This document shows, piece by piece, positions 51,487 to 59,560 of a DNA stretch of 64,000 nt. Positions within the stretch are counted from its first letter, which is position 1; every line of letters starts with the position of its first letter. The notes beneath the pieces are model-generated. The model was not told where the DNA came from and did no database searches. It saw nothing but the letters and a program-made list of their open reading frames with translations. The position numbers and the translations under genes were made by a program. Source of the stretch: Clostridiaceae bacterium HFYG-1003 (GTDB taxonomy: Bacteria; Bacillota; Clostridia; Clostridiales; Clostridiaceae). The stretch spans positions 2,331,558 to 2,395,557 of the forward strand of contig CP102060.1 of NCBI GenBank assembly GCA_024579835.1, read 5' to 3'.

Positions 51487-52713
51487 CTATACACTCCTTT
51501 CCGGTGCATAAAGTTGGTGGTTTCGTAGCAGCACATCCACCATGCGCACAAGTTTTCTGGCGGTAAGGACGAGGGCTCGTTTATGCTGATTTTTAGGAAC
51601 TTCGTTGTATTTCTTGAGGTAGTACTCCCGATATACCGGCTCATTGCGCATCACTGAATTGGCAGCTTCAACCAGATTGTAACGCAGGTAGTGGTTTCCG
51701 GTCCGGGTCAGGGAGGTTCGTTCTGATTCATAGTTACCAGACTGGTTCCGCTTCCAGTAAAGACCGGCGTACTTAGCCAGCTTGGCTTCATTCTCGAAGC
51801 GTCCGATCTGACCCACCTCCGCCAGGATGCCCGCAGCATAAACGGGTCCAATCCCAGGAATACTGAGCAGACTCTGGCTCTCTGGCAATGTCTCAAGGAT
51901 TTGCTCTATGGCTTTTTCAAGAGATTTGATCTGATCCTTGATGGTTTTGATCATCAGTGCGTAGGTGGCAAGCACCACGTCCACAGATTCCTGCATTACC
52001 TTACCGAGGCGGTAGGAGTCCCTTGCAGCCTTGGCAATGGACTCGGCCAGCTTCAGGGGGTCGCCGAAACGGCCACGCCCCTTCTGCTGGAGGATGGAAG
52101 CCAGTTCTTCCAGATCCATTTTGGCGATGTCATCCAAGGTGAGGGAATCGGTGAGAAGATCCATCATGGCAGCCCCAAAGACCGAAGTATCCACTTCCTT
52201 GGTCAGGGTGTTGCATTTGTAGTAGAGATTCTCCAGGAAGTGCTGTTTGCACTCCGTCATCTGCTGCATCAGCTGATATCGTGACCGTGTCAGTCGCTGC
52301 AGAGACAAATACTTCTCTTCCTTCAGGAGGGATGTATTGAACCGTTCAAAACGCAGGAAATCAGCGATGCGGAAAGCATCAATGACATCTGTTTTATCTT
52401 CTTCGAAAATTCCCTTGAAGCGGTGAATGGACTTGGGGTTCATGACAACGACCGCCAGACCAATGGCTTTGAGTTCAGGGTCTAAAGCCAGGAAGGTGGA
52501 TGGATGGAAGCTGTAAACCGATGTCGATTCCATACCTGCAATCACCCGGGTGTAAGCAGTCTTTTGTGTGAAATGCAGGATATCCGCTTTGAGGATTGCG
52601 GCTCCATTGAGATTGTTAGGCAGGACACACTCTTTGAGAATATTGGCTTCACTGTCGAGAAAACACACATCCAGTTTTTCGGAACTAACGTCGATACCGA
52701 CATATAATTTCAT
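51487..52713 (-). CDS. IS110-family transposase (DEDD recombinase)
   Basis: The 408-aa protein has the RuvC-like domain with acidic residues in VGIDVSSEKLDV, GMEST and EDKTDVIDAFRIADFLRF, and the C-terminal Tnp_IS116/IS110 domain (SIPGIGPVYAAGILAEVG, KLAKYAGLYWKRNQSG) with its conserved Ser region (LTRTGNHYLRYNLVEAANSV). It should be active, using a bridge RNA encoded next to the gene. Start behind AGAGGTCCTGACC. Confidence 0.95.
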   Translation of the reverse strand: MKLYVGIDVSSEKLDVCFLDSEANILKECVLPNNLNGAAILKADILHFTQKTAYTRVIAGMESTSVYSFHPSTFLALDPELKAIGLAVVVMNPKSIHRFKGIFEEDKTDVIDAFRIADFLRFERFNTSLLKEEKYLSLQRLTRSRYQLMQQMTECKQHFLENLYYKCNTLTKEVDTSVFGAAMMDLLTDSLTLDDIAKMDLEELASILQQKGRGRFGDPLKLAESIAKAARDSYRLGKVMQESVDVVLATYALMIKTIKDQIKSLEKAIEQILETLPESQSLLSIPGIGPVYAAGILAEVGQIGRFENEAKLAKYAGLYWKRNQSGNYESERTSLTRTGNHYLRYNLVEAANSVMRNEPVYREYYLKKYNEVPKNQHKRALVLTARKLVRMVDVLLRNHQLYAPERSV

Positions 52714-52987
52714 GGTCAGGACCTCTTTTCGAAAAAATTTGGAACGGCTTGGATACTGAACGATATCCCTGGCACCAACAGTCTGGCGACAACCTCGCGC
52801 ATGAGTATTCCTTTCTACCCTCTCCGAAAGCTGCCCGATGCTGCTAACATCGGTACAGAGAAGGAAGCGATACAGCTTGTGAGTTTTCGGTACAACTAAT
52901 GGCTGGGAGACAGTCTTTGAAATGCAGTCTGGCTGCAGCAGACAATAGCCTTAATCCAGATAGATCCATATTCCATAGTTCTATTAT
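52714..52987 (-). ncRNA. Candidate bridge-RNA segment of the IS110 element
   Basis: Non-coding sequence upstream of an IS110 transposase is where group IS110 elements encode their bridge RNA. This one contains several inverted segments, for example GATGCTG/CAGCATC-like halves around CCGATGTTAGCAGCATCGG, and is flanked by a 25-bp inverted repeat. The RNA itself is inferred; its loops were not matched to the flanks. Confidence 0.4.
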
Positions 52988-53012
52988 CCAGGGATATGAT
53001 TCAGTATCCAAG
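52748..53012. repeat. 25-bp inverted repeat around the IS110 leader
   Basis: 52748-52772 is the reverse complement of 52988-53012 at 23 of 25 positions (core CAGTATCCAAG). The arms are 215 bp apart. Confidence 0.9.
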
Positions 53013-53063
53013 ATACAATATGGCAAATACCTTAACTAAACTTATAATACGAGGAGATTTACG

Positions 53064-53546
53064 ATGAAACTGCAAGAGATCGAACTGGTCCGGATCGACG
53101 GGCAAAAAACCACCATGGCAGAATACAGCCGCCAGGTCGTGCTGGTTGTCAATACGGCCTGCCTTTGAGGCTTCACCCCCCAATTCGGTGAATTGGAGAC
53201 CCTTTGGCAGACCTACAAGGAAAAAGGATTCGTAGTCCTTGGTTTTCCCTGCAATCAGTTTGGCGGCCAAGATCCATGGCATGAGGCCAAAATCCAGGAT
53301 TTTACCAAAGACAAGTACGGAGTGACCTTCCCCATGTTTTCCAAGATCGAAGTCAACGGCCCCGATACTCATCCCTTATACCGCTATATGAAAGAATTCG
53401 GATCCGGTGAATACAATAAGGATATTCGCTGGAATTTCACCAAATTCCTGCTCGACCGCAATGGACATGTCGCTGGGAAGTATGACGGTTCAGTCAAGCC
53501 CTCCGAAATTGCACCCGATATTGAGAAATATCTGAGCCGGGAATAG
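53064..53546 (+). CDS. Selenocysteine-containing glutathione peroxidase
   Basis: The 160-aa frame has one in-frame TGA (codon 35, 53166-53168) within VVNTAC-L-U-GFTPQF, exactly where glutathione peroxidases carry catalytic Cys or Sec (VN.AS.(C/U)GFTPQ). The remaining tetrad is present: Gln in FPCNQFGGQDP, Trp and Asn in IRWNFTKFL. A 7-bp hairpin with a GGT loop follows the TGA at SECIS distance. It reduces hydroperoxides with thiols. ATG 53064 follows ACGAGGAGATTTACG. Cys at other sites near the active site (TAC two residues before Sec) is unusual. Confidence 0.9.
53166..53196 (+). promoter_or_regulatory. Bacterial SECIS element for UGA decoding
   Basis: CCAATTC (53180-53186), loop GGT, GAATTGG (53190-53196): a perfect stem whose loop starts 18 nt after the UGA and begins with G. 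These fit the published pattern for bacterial SECIS elements (loop 16-37 nt from UGA, G early in the loop). Confidence 0.8.
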
Positions 53547-54018
53547 ATACAGATGAAGATGCAGTAAAAATAAATCGGAACACCAACCCTGAATTCTTAA
53601 CAACAGCAGATCCCCACCAGGCAATCAGCAAACAAATTGCTGACCTGTTACCCCATCGATCAGTCAAACATCCAACATCTTGTCGCACTTAAAATAATCA
53701 TTGGTAATGCTTAAACTAATCCGAATGAACAAGCACAGAGCCGGCCTTGAGCCTTCCACATTCAGAGGGCAAAGGGACGGCTTCATCATCAGCAAATCGC
53801 CCGAAACAGGGGTGTAATTACTGAAGTACAGGATCCGTGAACTCTTTTCGCTATCGACATTCATCTGACAAGAAACTACGTTTATCGGTAATATTAGCAG
53901 TTCCTTTCACATTAATGATATTTATAAGTTTAAATTCTATGTCAAGTTATATTTTTAAGATGTTTATTATATGATAATTTAATGATAATTTAATGATAGA
54001 CTCATGATAAAATATACC
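53547..54018. other. Intergenic region, increasingly AT-rich to the right
   Basis: No gene recognised. The right end (53940-54030) is very AT-rich and should hold the promoter of the interrupted secreted-protein gene (TGATAAAATATACCC before AAAGGAG). A 66-codon minus-strand frame at 53664 lacks a ribosome-binding site. Confidence 0.45.
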
Positions 54019-54041
54019 CAACAAAGGAGTCTGTTATGTTA
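54019..54041 (+). pseudogene. Orphaned ribosome-binding site and start codon of the secreted-protein gene
   Basis: ACAAAGGAGTCTGTT followed by ATGTTA (54036-54041) is the original translation start of the secreted protein gene. An IS1634-type element inserted right after ATGTTA, and the duplicated ATGTTA at 55833-55838 restarts the frame (MLLKNWKK) on the other side without a ribosome-binding site. Confidence 0.8.
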
Positions 54042-54071
54042 CCTGAAATCCCGCCCGAATTTATAACAACA

Positions 54072-55670
54072 TCACTCCCCCAAGGAAATGTCGAATGCCT
54101 CAAAGATCATTCGCTGCTCTTTTGTTAGCGGTGCAATGATGATGTGTTCATGGATCTCTTGGATTCGGAGTTTGGCCAGGATCCGCTGAAGCTCTTTCAT
54201 GGTGTATTTACGGTATAGATCCTTGTCACTCATCACCTGATTAATCCCAGACATGATAACAGAGGCAATAAAGCCGACGAATAGTTTCCCTTGAGCGGCG
54301 TTGTCGCTGTGGACACGTAGTCTCCCTAAGTCAATACTGTTTTTGAGACGAAGGAAGCCTTTTTCTACAACGTCCTTGTCTCGATAGATGCTCATGGCTC
54401 TTTTGGCATCACTGATGTCATTGCTGATCAGGACCACCCAACCTGCCGTTTCCAGACTTTTTTCAACGACATCATTTCGAATGCTGACGGTGTATCCGCT
54501 GGCTTGTTTATCGGATTTTCGAATCACCAGGTATTTTCTACATTCCTCGTCATTAATCCATTTTTCTGGGTTTTCAATGGCCTTTTCACGCAATAGAGCA
54601 ATGGATGCATACAGGTCCTCACGAATTCCCATTGCCTTCACGGCACTGTAGTAAACATGCGTGTATATTTTGTTCTGCGGATCCCAGGACCGCTCTTTGG
54701 TGACGGCTCTCATCGAGTTGTCATTGATGACAATTGTGTTTTCCACACGATCGATGTCTTTTTGCTCGCTCTCCACTTGCTGCTTGGAAAAAGCGGCGGT
54801 AAATGGTACCGCGATTAAAAACTTCACTGTTCCATTGCCGGTGTCATTGAGCAGAAAATCGATATTCCGCTTGCTGTAGATCCCTTTGTCCATCACTACT
54901 GTGATTGCCCGATTCTCTGTGATCGCCTCAAACTGACTCAAGGTGGTCGTCAGCGTACGGACATCCTTTTGACTTCCACTGAATAGGGATTGATAGATCG
55001 GCAGCCGTCTGGTTTCCCCCATCAGCATACAAAGATTGATCTGGGGGAGATGATCGTGGTCGCGATTGTATCCCCATTCCACATCATCAATCAGTTCCGA
55101 ATAGGATGATGCAGAGGTGATGTCCAAAGCCAAATAGTCATCAGCTGGATTGGCCTCACACCAGTTCTTATAAAAATCATTCCGTTGCTGATCCGTAATA
55201 GAAATCAAAAGTTCACTGATTCGCTGAGAGGTCATCGAGCCCACCGGATACGACTCTGTGCCTGAGATCCAGTCAGAGCAATCAAGAAGTGGATCACTGG
55301 TAGAAATCATATAGCAGGCCAACATGAACAGTTCCTGCCAGTAATCAGGGATCGCTTGCCGTAAGGCATCGATCAAACCAAGTCGTTCAGATAGGGAACG
55401 ATACAGCCAGAACAGCCCATAGGAGCGAACGGATGATTTGCGGACATCTTCGATGGAAAACATGGTTTGTGTGGAAGGGATCTGAATGGGATTACCAGAG
55501 ATCCGTAGCTCCTCAAGATATTCGGCTTTGTACACTTTATGTCCTGTTTCAGGATCGATCTTGCCGATCGGTCGCCGTTTTTGCCGCGATTGGCCATCTT
55601 TATTGCGAAACCCTTCGGCTAAATAAATATATTGATACCGGCCCACCTTTTGGATTACCTCAAAACTCAT
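54072..55670 (-). CDS. IS1634-family DDE transposase
   Basis: The 532-aa protein starts MSFEVIQKVGRYQYIYLAEG behind TGAGGTGGGTGTT and has the DDE core (first Asp in LALDITSASSYSE, second in VVMDKGIYS, Glu in DVVEKGFLRLKNSID). It looks intact. A 13-bp-arm hairpin (55684-55712, CTTGTTGTTATAA and complement) sits just upstream of its ribosome-binding site and reuses the terminal-repeat motif TTATAACAACA, so it may be a binding site for autoregulation. Confidence 0.92.
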   Translation of the reverse strand: MSFEVIQKVGRYQYIYLAEGFRNKDGQSRQKRRPIGKIDPETGHKVYKAEYLEELRISGNPIQIPSTQTMFSIEDVRKSSVRSYGLFWLYRSLSERLGLIDALRQAIPDYWQELFMLACYMISTSDPLLDCSDWISGTESYPVGSMTSQRISELLISITDQQRNDFYKNWCEANPADDYLALDITSASSYSELIDDVEWGYNRDHDHLPQINLCMLMGETRRLPIYQSLFSGSQKDVRTLTTTLSQFEAITENRAITVVMDKGIYSKRNIDFLLNDTGNGTVKFLIAVPFTAAFSKQQVESEQKDIDRVENTIVINDNSMRAVTKERSWDPQNKIYTHVYYSAVKAMGIREDLYASIALLREKAIENPEKWINDEECRKYLVIRKSDKQASGYTVSIRNDVVEKSLETAGWVVLISNDISDAKRAMSIYRDKDVVEKGFLRLKNSIDLGRLRVHSDNAAQGKLFVGFIASVIMSGINQVMSDKDLYRKYTMKELQRILAKLRIQEIHEHIIIAPLTKEQRMIFEAFDISLGE

Positions 55671-55683
55671 AACACCCACCTCA

Positions 55684-55712
55684 CTTGTTGTTATAAACAT
55701 TATAACAACAAG
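55684..55712. repeat. Hairpin upstream of the IS1634 transposase start
   Basis: CTTGTTGTTATAA and TTATAACAACAAG, 13-bp perfect arms, 3-nt loop; arms share TTATAACAACA with the element ends. Confidence 0.88.
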
Positions 55713-55832
55713 CAGATGAGTATTCAATAATTATGGGGAAGCACTTATAAGCTAAGTGGCTCTAGGTCGGACTTCTGCAAAGGGATAGAATGTATCCAAA
55801 GTGTTGTTATAAAAATATAGCGGGAATTTAGG

Positions 55833-56219
55833 ATGTTACTAAAAAACTGGAAGAAAATCCCGTTGTTAATGACATGCATCCTGGTCATTTCTTTCTCAGG
55901 ACAATCCGTTGCCAGTGCAGAGATTAAGGAATCACCTCGTATGTCAAACAACCTTGTGATGAATGAACTGATTGAATCGGTAGATCAGATTCTAGTTAAG
56001 AGCAACAATGGTACTTTATTAGTTAACAGTGATCAACTGCTCGATATTATCGACAGTAAATACGAACAGCTGCAGACAATCGAATACTTTTCACCCATGA
56101 GCAAGGAAGAAATCTATCAGGACATTTCAAACCAAATACTAAAATTTAATGAAGAACCTGTTGAAACTAACTCCACGATAAGCTATTCTTCAAGCTATTT
56201 CCCCGATTCTACTAAATAT
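55833..56219 (+). pseudogene. 5' part of the doubly interrupted secreted-protein gene
   Basis: From the duplicated ATG it encodes MLLKNWKKIPLLMTCILVIS with a signal peptide ending VASA, then 100 acidic residues (EIKESPRMSNNLVMNELIES, LQTIEYFSPMSKEEIYQDIS) to SSYFPDSTKY. At 56213-56219 (TAAATAT) a second element inserted. Removal of that element and one target copy joins it in frame to 58189. The sequence now continues a few codons into the IS (SKFCKQLY) and stops. No family recognised. Confidence 0.85.
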
Positions 56220-56305
56220 TCTAAGTTTTGCAAACAATTATACTAGTAACGATCTGCAAACTCCTGAAACCATTGTAATGTCTGAGAAAATCAGTCCTTT
56301 CCATC

Positions 56306-56361
56306 TTGTTATCCCCTCCTATTTTTAGTATAATTATACTAAAAATAGGAGGGGATAACAA
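56306..56361. repeat. 56-bp perfect palindrome covering the transposase ribosome-binding site
   Basis: Every base pairs about the centre at 56333/56334, from TTGTTATCCCCTCC on the left to GGAGGGGATAACAA on the right. The right arm holds the GGAGGGG ribosome-binding site and reaches the A of the ATG, so read-through transcripts would hide the start in a 28-bp stem. Confidence 0.95.
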
Positions 56362-58151
56362 TGGCTCGTCCCACGGATTCTAACAGCCCTTACCGGGTAT
56401 CGATTCATCACAATAATGGATACCACTATGCCAGTACACAGCCGGCCAGAGTGAACCCAAAGACCGGAAAACGGGAATACCGTCACGTTTATTGGGGGAC
56501 GGTAACAGATGATCTTAAGTTTATTCCGGGAAAGAATTATCTTCTGGAGTCTATTGAGGAACGAGGTAAACTCATCTTCCCGGAAGGATGGGATCTAAGT
56601 GAAATTGACAAACTGTCAGGACGACGGAAGGCGGGAAGGCCGGTTATTGAAAGTCAGGATGAGAACCGGCTCTATGGCGACATATGGCTGTTGGAGAAGA
56701 TTGCGGAACAGACCGGCCTGAGATTCGACCTAATGAGCACATTTGATGGGGACAAGGAAAAAGTTGATACCCTCATGACATTGGCCCTCTATCTTCTTTG
56801 TGGACGAGAGACCTATAACCAGCTGGCTTCCTGGCAGCGCATAGCCAAGACCCCCTGGGCAAAGCCACTCTCTTCTCCGTATATTACCAGGTTTACCCAG
56901 TCCATTACAGAGCAGGATCGCATGGCGTTCTTGCGTCTGCGGGCACGCCGACTCCACGACAATGAGCTGTGTGCCGTCGATTCCACAAGCTGTTCCAGCT
57001 ACGGACACTCGCTGGCGGATATCCATTACGGGCGGAACAAAGAACAACTGCCCCTTCCACAGACCCTGGAAGTAGTAGTCTACACCCTGGATGGCCACAT
57101 GCCAGTCTATTATCGAAGCTTTGCCGGAAACACCCCTGACTCCCGAAGCCTGGCCGTGATCCTGAAGGATTTGAAACAGGCTGGCATGAAACGAATTATC
57201 CTGATCACTGACCGGGGGTATGAATCGATCCGCAATCTGGAACTATACATCGACCAGCAGCAACGCATGATCATGGGAACCAAAACCGGCCAGAAACACG
57301 TTCGTCAGTTGATCGATGAATTCGGAAACTTCGGCCACCACCCGGAGGGTATGCAAGTGGATCCGGAGGAACGGATCTACTATCTGCAGAAAGATATGGA
57401 TTACCAGATCGAAGGGCAGCGTGACAACCTTAAGAAAGCAGATAATCTGAAACTGAACCTGTACTTTGATCCCATCCGCCGAGGCAATGAACTGACGGAT
57501 CTGGACATTGCTCTGGCAGCTCAAAAAGAAGCCTTGGAAGCGTCCCTTGTTAACCAAATCCCCTTGGATGATGATGAAACGCTGAAACAGGTCTACCGGT
57601 TTTATCGGTTGAAGTATAATGCGAAAACTCGAATCCTGGAGGACTTCAGCCTGGATGAGACCAAGGTCATCCGGTGTCGGCGAGAAGCAGGTTTCTTTGC
57701 CAACACGACCCATGGTTTGGACATGGATGCGTTGAGTGCTAACCGGCATTACAGGCTGCGGGATGAACAGGAGAAGTATTTTGCCCTGATGAAAGGGGTC
57801 CTGGGAGCCGACCGCCAGCGTACATCAACGGAAACTGGAAAAATTGGTCGTTCCTTTATTCTCTTTGTTGCCCAGATCATGGGCTGTTACCTAAGCCATG
57901 TCCGCAAAACAAAGCTGGGCGAACAGTTTCATTCGGTAGCGGATGTGTTAAACGAGATGAGGCCGATTCGCTATATCGAGCACCCCAACACGAAGGCGTA
58001 CATTACCCCATTTGTGGGGAAGCAGGTGGACATATGCGAGGCTCTTGGCTTTGAGATCCCTGAGGGATGCGCCCCGGACTACGTGGTGAAAAAGACGAAC
58101 AAGGGTAAGCGCGGACGTCCACGTAAAAATCAATTGGTCGTTAAGGAATAG
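56361..58151 (+). CDS. IS4/IS1634-type DDE transposase
   Basis: The 596-aa protein has the DDE core: first Asp in LCAVDSTSCSSYG, second in ILITDRGYESI, Glu in DEQEKYFALMKGVLG. The C terminus has a basic AT-hook-like motif (KGKRGRPRKNQ), and a related RKAGRP occurs near residue 95. It is intact. Related in type to, but clearly distinct from, the transposase at 54072. Ribosome-binding site lies inside the palindrome. Confidence 0.92.
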   Translation: MARPTDSNSPYRVSIHHNNGYHYASTQPARVNPKTGKREYRHVYWGTVTDDLKFIPGKNYLLESIEERGKLIFPEGWDLSEIDKLSGRRKAGRPVIESQDENRLYGDIWLLEKIAEQTGLRFDLMSTFDGDKEKVDTLMTLALYLLCGRETYNQLASWQRIAKTPWAKPLSSPYITRFTQSITEQDRMAFLRLRARRLHDNELCAVDSTSCSSYGHSLADIHYGRNKEQLPLPQTLEVVVYTLDGHMPVYYRSFAGNTPDSRSLAVILKDLKQAGMKRIILITDRGYESIRNLELYIDQQQRMIMGTKTGQKHVRQLIDEFGNFGHHPEGMQVDPEERIYYLQKDMDYQIEGQRDNLKKADNLKLNLYFDPIRRGNELTDLDIALAAQKEALEASLVNQIPLDDDETLKQVYRFYRLKYNAKTRILEDFSLDETKVIRCRREAGFFANTTHGLDMDALSANRHYRLRDEQEKYFALMKGVLGADRQRTSTETGKIGRSFILFVAQIMGCYLSHVRKTKLGEQFHSVADVLNEMRPIRYIEHPNTKAYITPFVGKQVDICEALGFEIPEGCAPDYVVKKTNKGKRGRPRKNQLVVKE

Positions 58152-58181
58152 TTTCTAGTATAAAACTCTGTAAAACTCAGA

Positions 58182-58458
58182 TAAATATTGGTGGGGCTAC
58201 GGTTATCGTTTTTATTCAAGCGATCAAGCTCGGGCGTATGCAGACAATGTAAGTTCAAAAGCTCTGATCGGCGCGACTGCGACCGCCATAAAAAGTGCTT
58301 TGTTCGGCCCTGGAGCACCACTCATTACTGGAACTGGAATCCTGTGGAGTGCTTACAGGATAACGCTGGCTGAAGATGTACGAAAAAACGCGGATTATCA
58401 CAACCGGCTGGCACTGGATGTTTCGTGGGTAGCGATCTACAAATTATACTCATTTTAA
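58182..58458 (+). pseudogene. 3' part of the doubly interrupted secreted-protein gene
   Basis: Starting from the duplicated TAAATAT, the frame continues KYWWGYGYRFYSSDQARAYA and then a Gly/Ala-rich hydrophobic stretch (ALIGATATAIKSALFGPGAP, LITGTGILWSAYRI), ending LDVSWVAIYKLYSF. Joined to the 5' part it gives a 218-residue exported protein. The hydrophobic Gly-rich centre is like that of some membrane-active bacteriocins; that comparison is by eye only. Confidence 0.85.
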
Positions 58459-58470
58459 GGGGTGGCGGCT

Positions 58471-58638
58471 ATGACTGACAATTTCATCATATTAATTGCA
58501 ATCTATGGAATCGGCTTTATTCTATACCTCTTGTTCGGGAGAAAACTAAAAGCCAAGTACCCTCCTTGGGTGCCAGTATTTGCAAATGGGTTTGAGCTGG
58601 GCTTTCTGGTTGCTGCGATCATATTTTCCATTATATAA
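58471..58638 (+). CDS. Small two-helix membrane protein (55 aa)
   Basis: ATG 58471 follows AAGGGGTGGCGGCT, 12 nt after the end of the interrupted gene. It reads MTDNFIILIAIYGIGFILYL, a basic loop (FGRKLKAKYPPW) and a second helix ending AAIIFSII. It was presumably co-transcribed with the secreted protein and may confer protection from it or anchor it; now it is cut off from its promoter by two insertions unless the elements drive it. Confidence 0.65.
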   Translation: MTDNFIILIAIYGIGFILYLLFGRKLKAKYPPWVPVFANGFELGFLVAAIIFSII

Positions 58639-58688
58639 GTGACCAGAAAGTTTTTTGCAATGATAACGCATGGAGTATCTGAACGTGA

Positions 58689-58740
58689 AAAGGTGCTGCT
58701 GCAGCCTCGAGAGGCTTGCAGCAGCACCTTCCATTTTTTG
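58689..58740 (+). terminator. Strong terminator
   Basis: AAGGTGCTGCTGCAGCCT and AGGCTTGCAGCAGCACCTT pair with one bulge around CGAG and lead to CCATTTTTTG. Confidence 0.92.
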
Positions 58741-58848
58741 ATCATGAGTCGACCGGATGGTTCGGCTGACTATGGATCCAGACGAAGTTCTGTGAGTCTG
58801 ATGTACGAATCATCCCAGAGTAGCAGGATAAGTGTTTTATCGTTAAGT

Positions 58849-59100
58849 CTAGAATCCTCTGCCGGTAACGAGTCGCTTCAGGAAAATCAGAATCGCGGCT
58901 CCGATCACCGAGAACAGAAGACCTTCCATGCTGAAGTCGTTAAAGCTCGTTTTAAAGAAAGTTGAGGCCAGCCAGGAACCGAGGAAGGAACCGACGATAC
59001 CGACAATGATGTTCATAACGAGGGATTTCTGATCATTCATGATAATCCCTGCGATCCATCCTACGATTGCTCCAAAGACTAACCATAATATAATACCCAT
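58849..59100 (-). CDS. GlsB/YeaQ/YmgE family membrane protein
   Basis: The 83-aa protein has three hydrophobic segments with the family pattern GAIVGWIAGIIM near the start, IVGIVGSFLGSWL in the middle and GAAILIFLKRLV at the end. Members are stress-induced small membrane proteins. Start behind TTTGGAGGTATATT. Confidence 0.92.
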   Translation of the reverse strand: MGIILWLVFGAIVGWIAGIIMNDQKSLVMNIIVGIVGSFLGSWLASTFFKTSFNDFSMEGLLFSVIGAAILIFLKRLVTGRGF

Positions 59101-59332
59101 AATATACCTCCAAAATGTTTTAATATTTATCCAAAGTCCGTACGGACGATTGGTCGTTTCAAATGGCGTTCGATTTTTTCATTCCTGAAAATTTTTAATG
59201 ATCGGATGGTTCACTTAGTTTTGACCGCAGGAAACACATCCTTGTGTCGATCCGGTTCACCCGAGCTGATGATCGGCTCTCTTCACCGGTTTGGTATTTG
59301 AAGGAACGGCTCTATCCGATGGATGCCTTATT

Positions 59333-59560
59333 TTACTCTTCGGGCGGTGCGGTCTCCGATTGATCCATCGTCAGTTCTTCCGTCTGGTTCTCCGGTGTCT
59401 GACCTGGGATCGTGGGAACGCCGGTCGATTTTATTTCATAGCGTCTGGCCTGATTGACCGGGCGGTCGATCACGTCATTCTTCGTCAGATGATCTTTCTG
59501 CGGCTTAACATCCTTGTTAAAGTCATACGTTTCTCTGGGATCTTTTTTCTTCTCATTCAT
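59333..59560 (-). CDS. Small hydrophilic hypothetical protein (75 aa)
   Basis: It begins behind CCAGGAGGCCGCATC and reads MNEKKKDPRETYDFNKDVKP, is very rich in Lys, Asp, Glu, Pro and Thr and lacks hydrophobic segments, so it is probably disordered. No family recognised. The good ribosome-binding site supports it as a gene. Confidence 0.7.
   Translation of the reverse strand: MNEKKKDPRETYDFNKDVKPQKDHLTKNDVIDRPVNQARRYEIKSTGVPTIPGQTPENQTEELTMDQSETAPPEE

Larger units (their letters stand above)
51465..53012 (-). mobile_element. IS110-family insertion sequence (ends approximate)
   Basis: The element holds a full-length IS110 transposase and about 270 bp of non-coding sequence upstream of it, as IS110 elements do. 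Left side: a hairpin (ATCAGGT/ACCTGAT, 51465-51484) after the stop. Right side: a 25-bp inverted repeat pair (52748-52772 and 52988-53012). Exact ends cannot be fixed without comparison to an empty site. Confidence 0.6.
54042..55832 (-). mobile_element. IS1634-type insertion sequence (1791 bp), complete
   Basis: Terminal inverted repeats of about 30 bp begin CCTGAAATCCCGCC (left) and CCTAAATTCCCGC (right, complement) and share TTTATAACAACA inside. They are flanked by the direct repeat ATGTTA (54036-54041 and 55833-55838). One transposase gene fills the element. Confidence 0.9.
56220..58181 (+). mobile_element. IS4/IS1634-type insertion sequence (1962 bp), complete
   Basis: Inverted terminal repeats of about 31 bp start TCTAAGTTTTGC (left) and TCTGAGTTTTAC (right, complement) and share TTATACTAG. 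They are flanked by the 7-bp direct repeat TAAATAT (56213-56219 and 58182-58188). One transposase gene is present, preceded by a 56-bp perfect palindrome. Confidence 0.9.

Noticed and set aside
53043-53048. TATAAT as the promoter -10 of the glutathione peroxidase gene
   Set aside because: It is so close to the start codon that transcription would begin within the ribosome-binding site.
53664-53864. 66-codon minus-strand frame after the peroxidase gene
   Set aside because: No ribosome-binding site and no recognisable features.
54042-58181. Composite transposon made of the two IS1634/IS4-like elements
   Set aside because: Their terminal repeats and target duplications differ, and the sequence between them is just the interrupted host gene, so they are two separate insertions.
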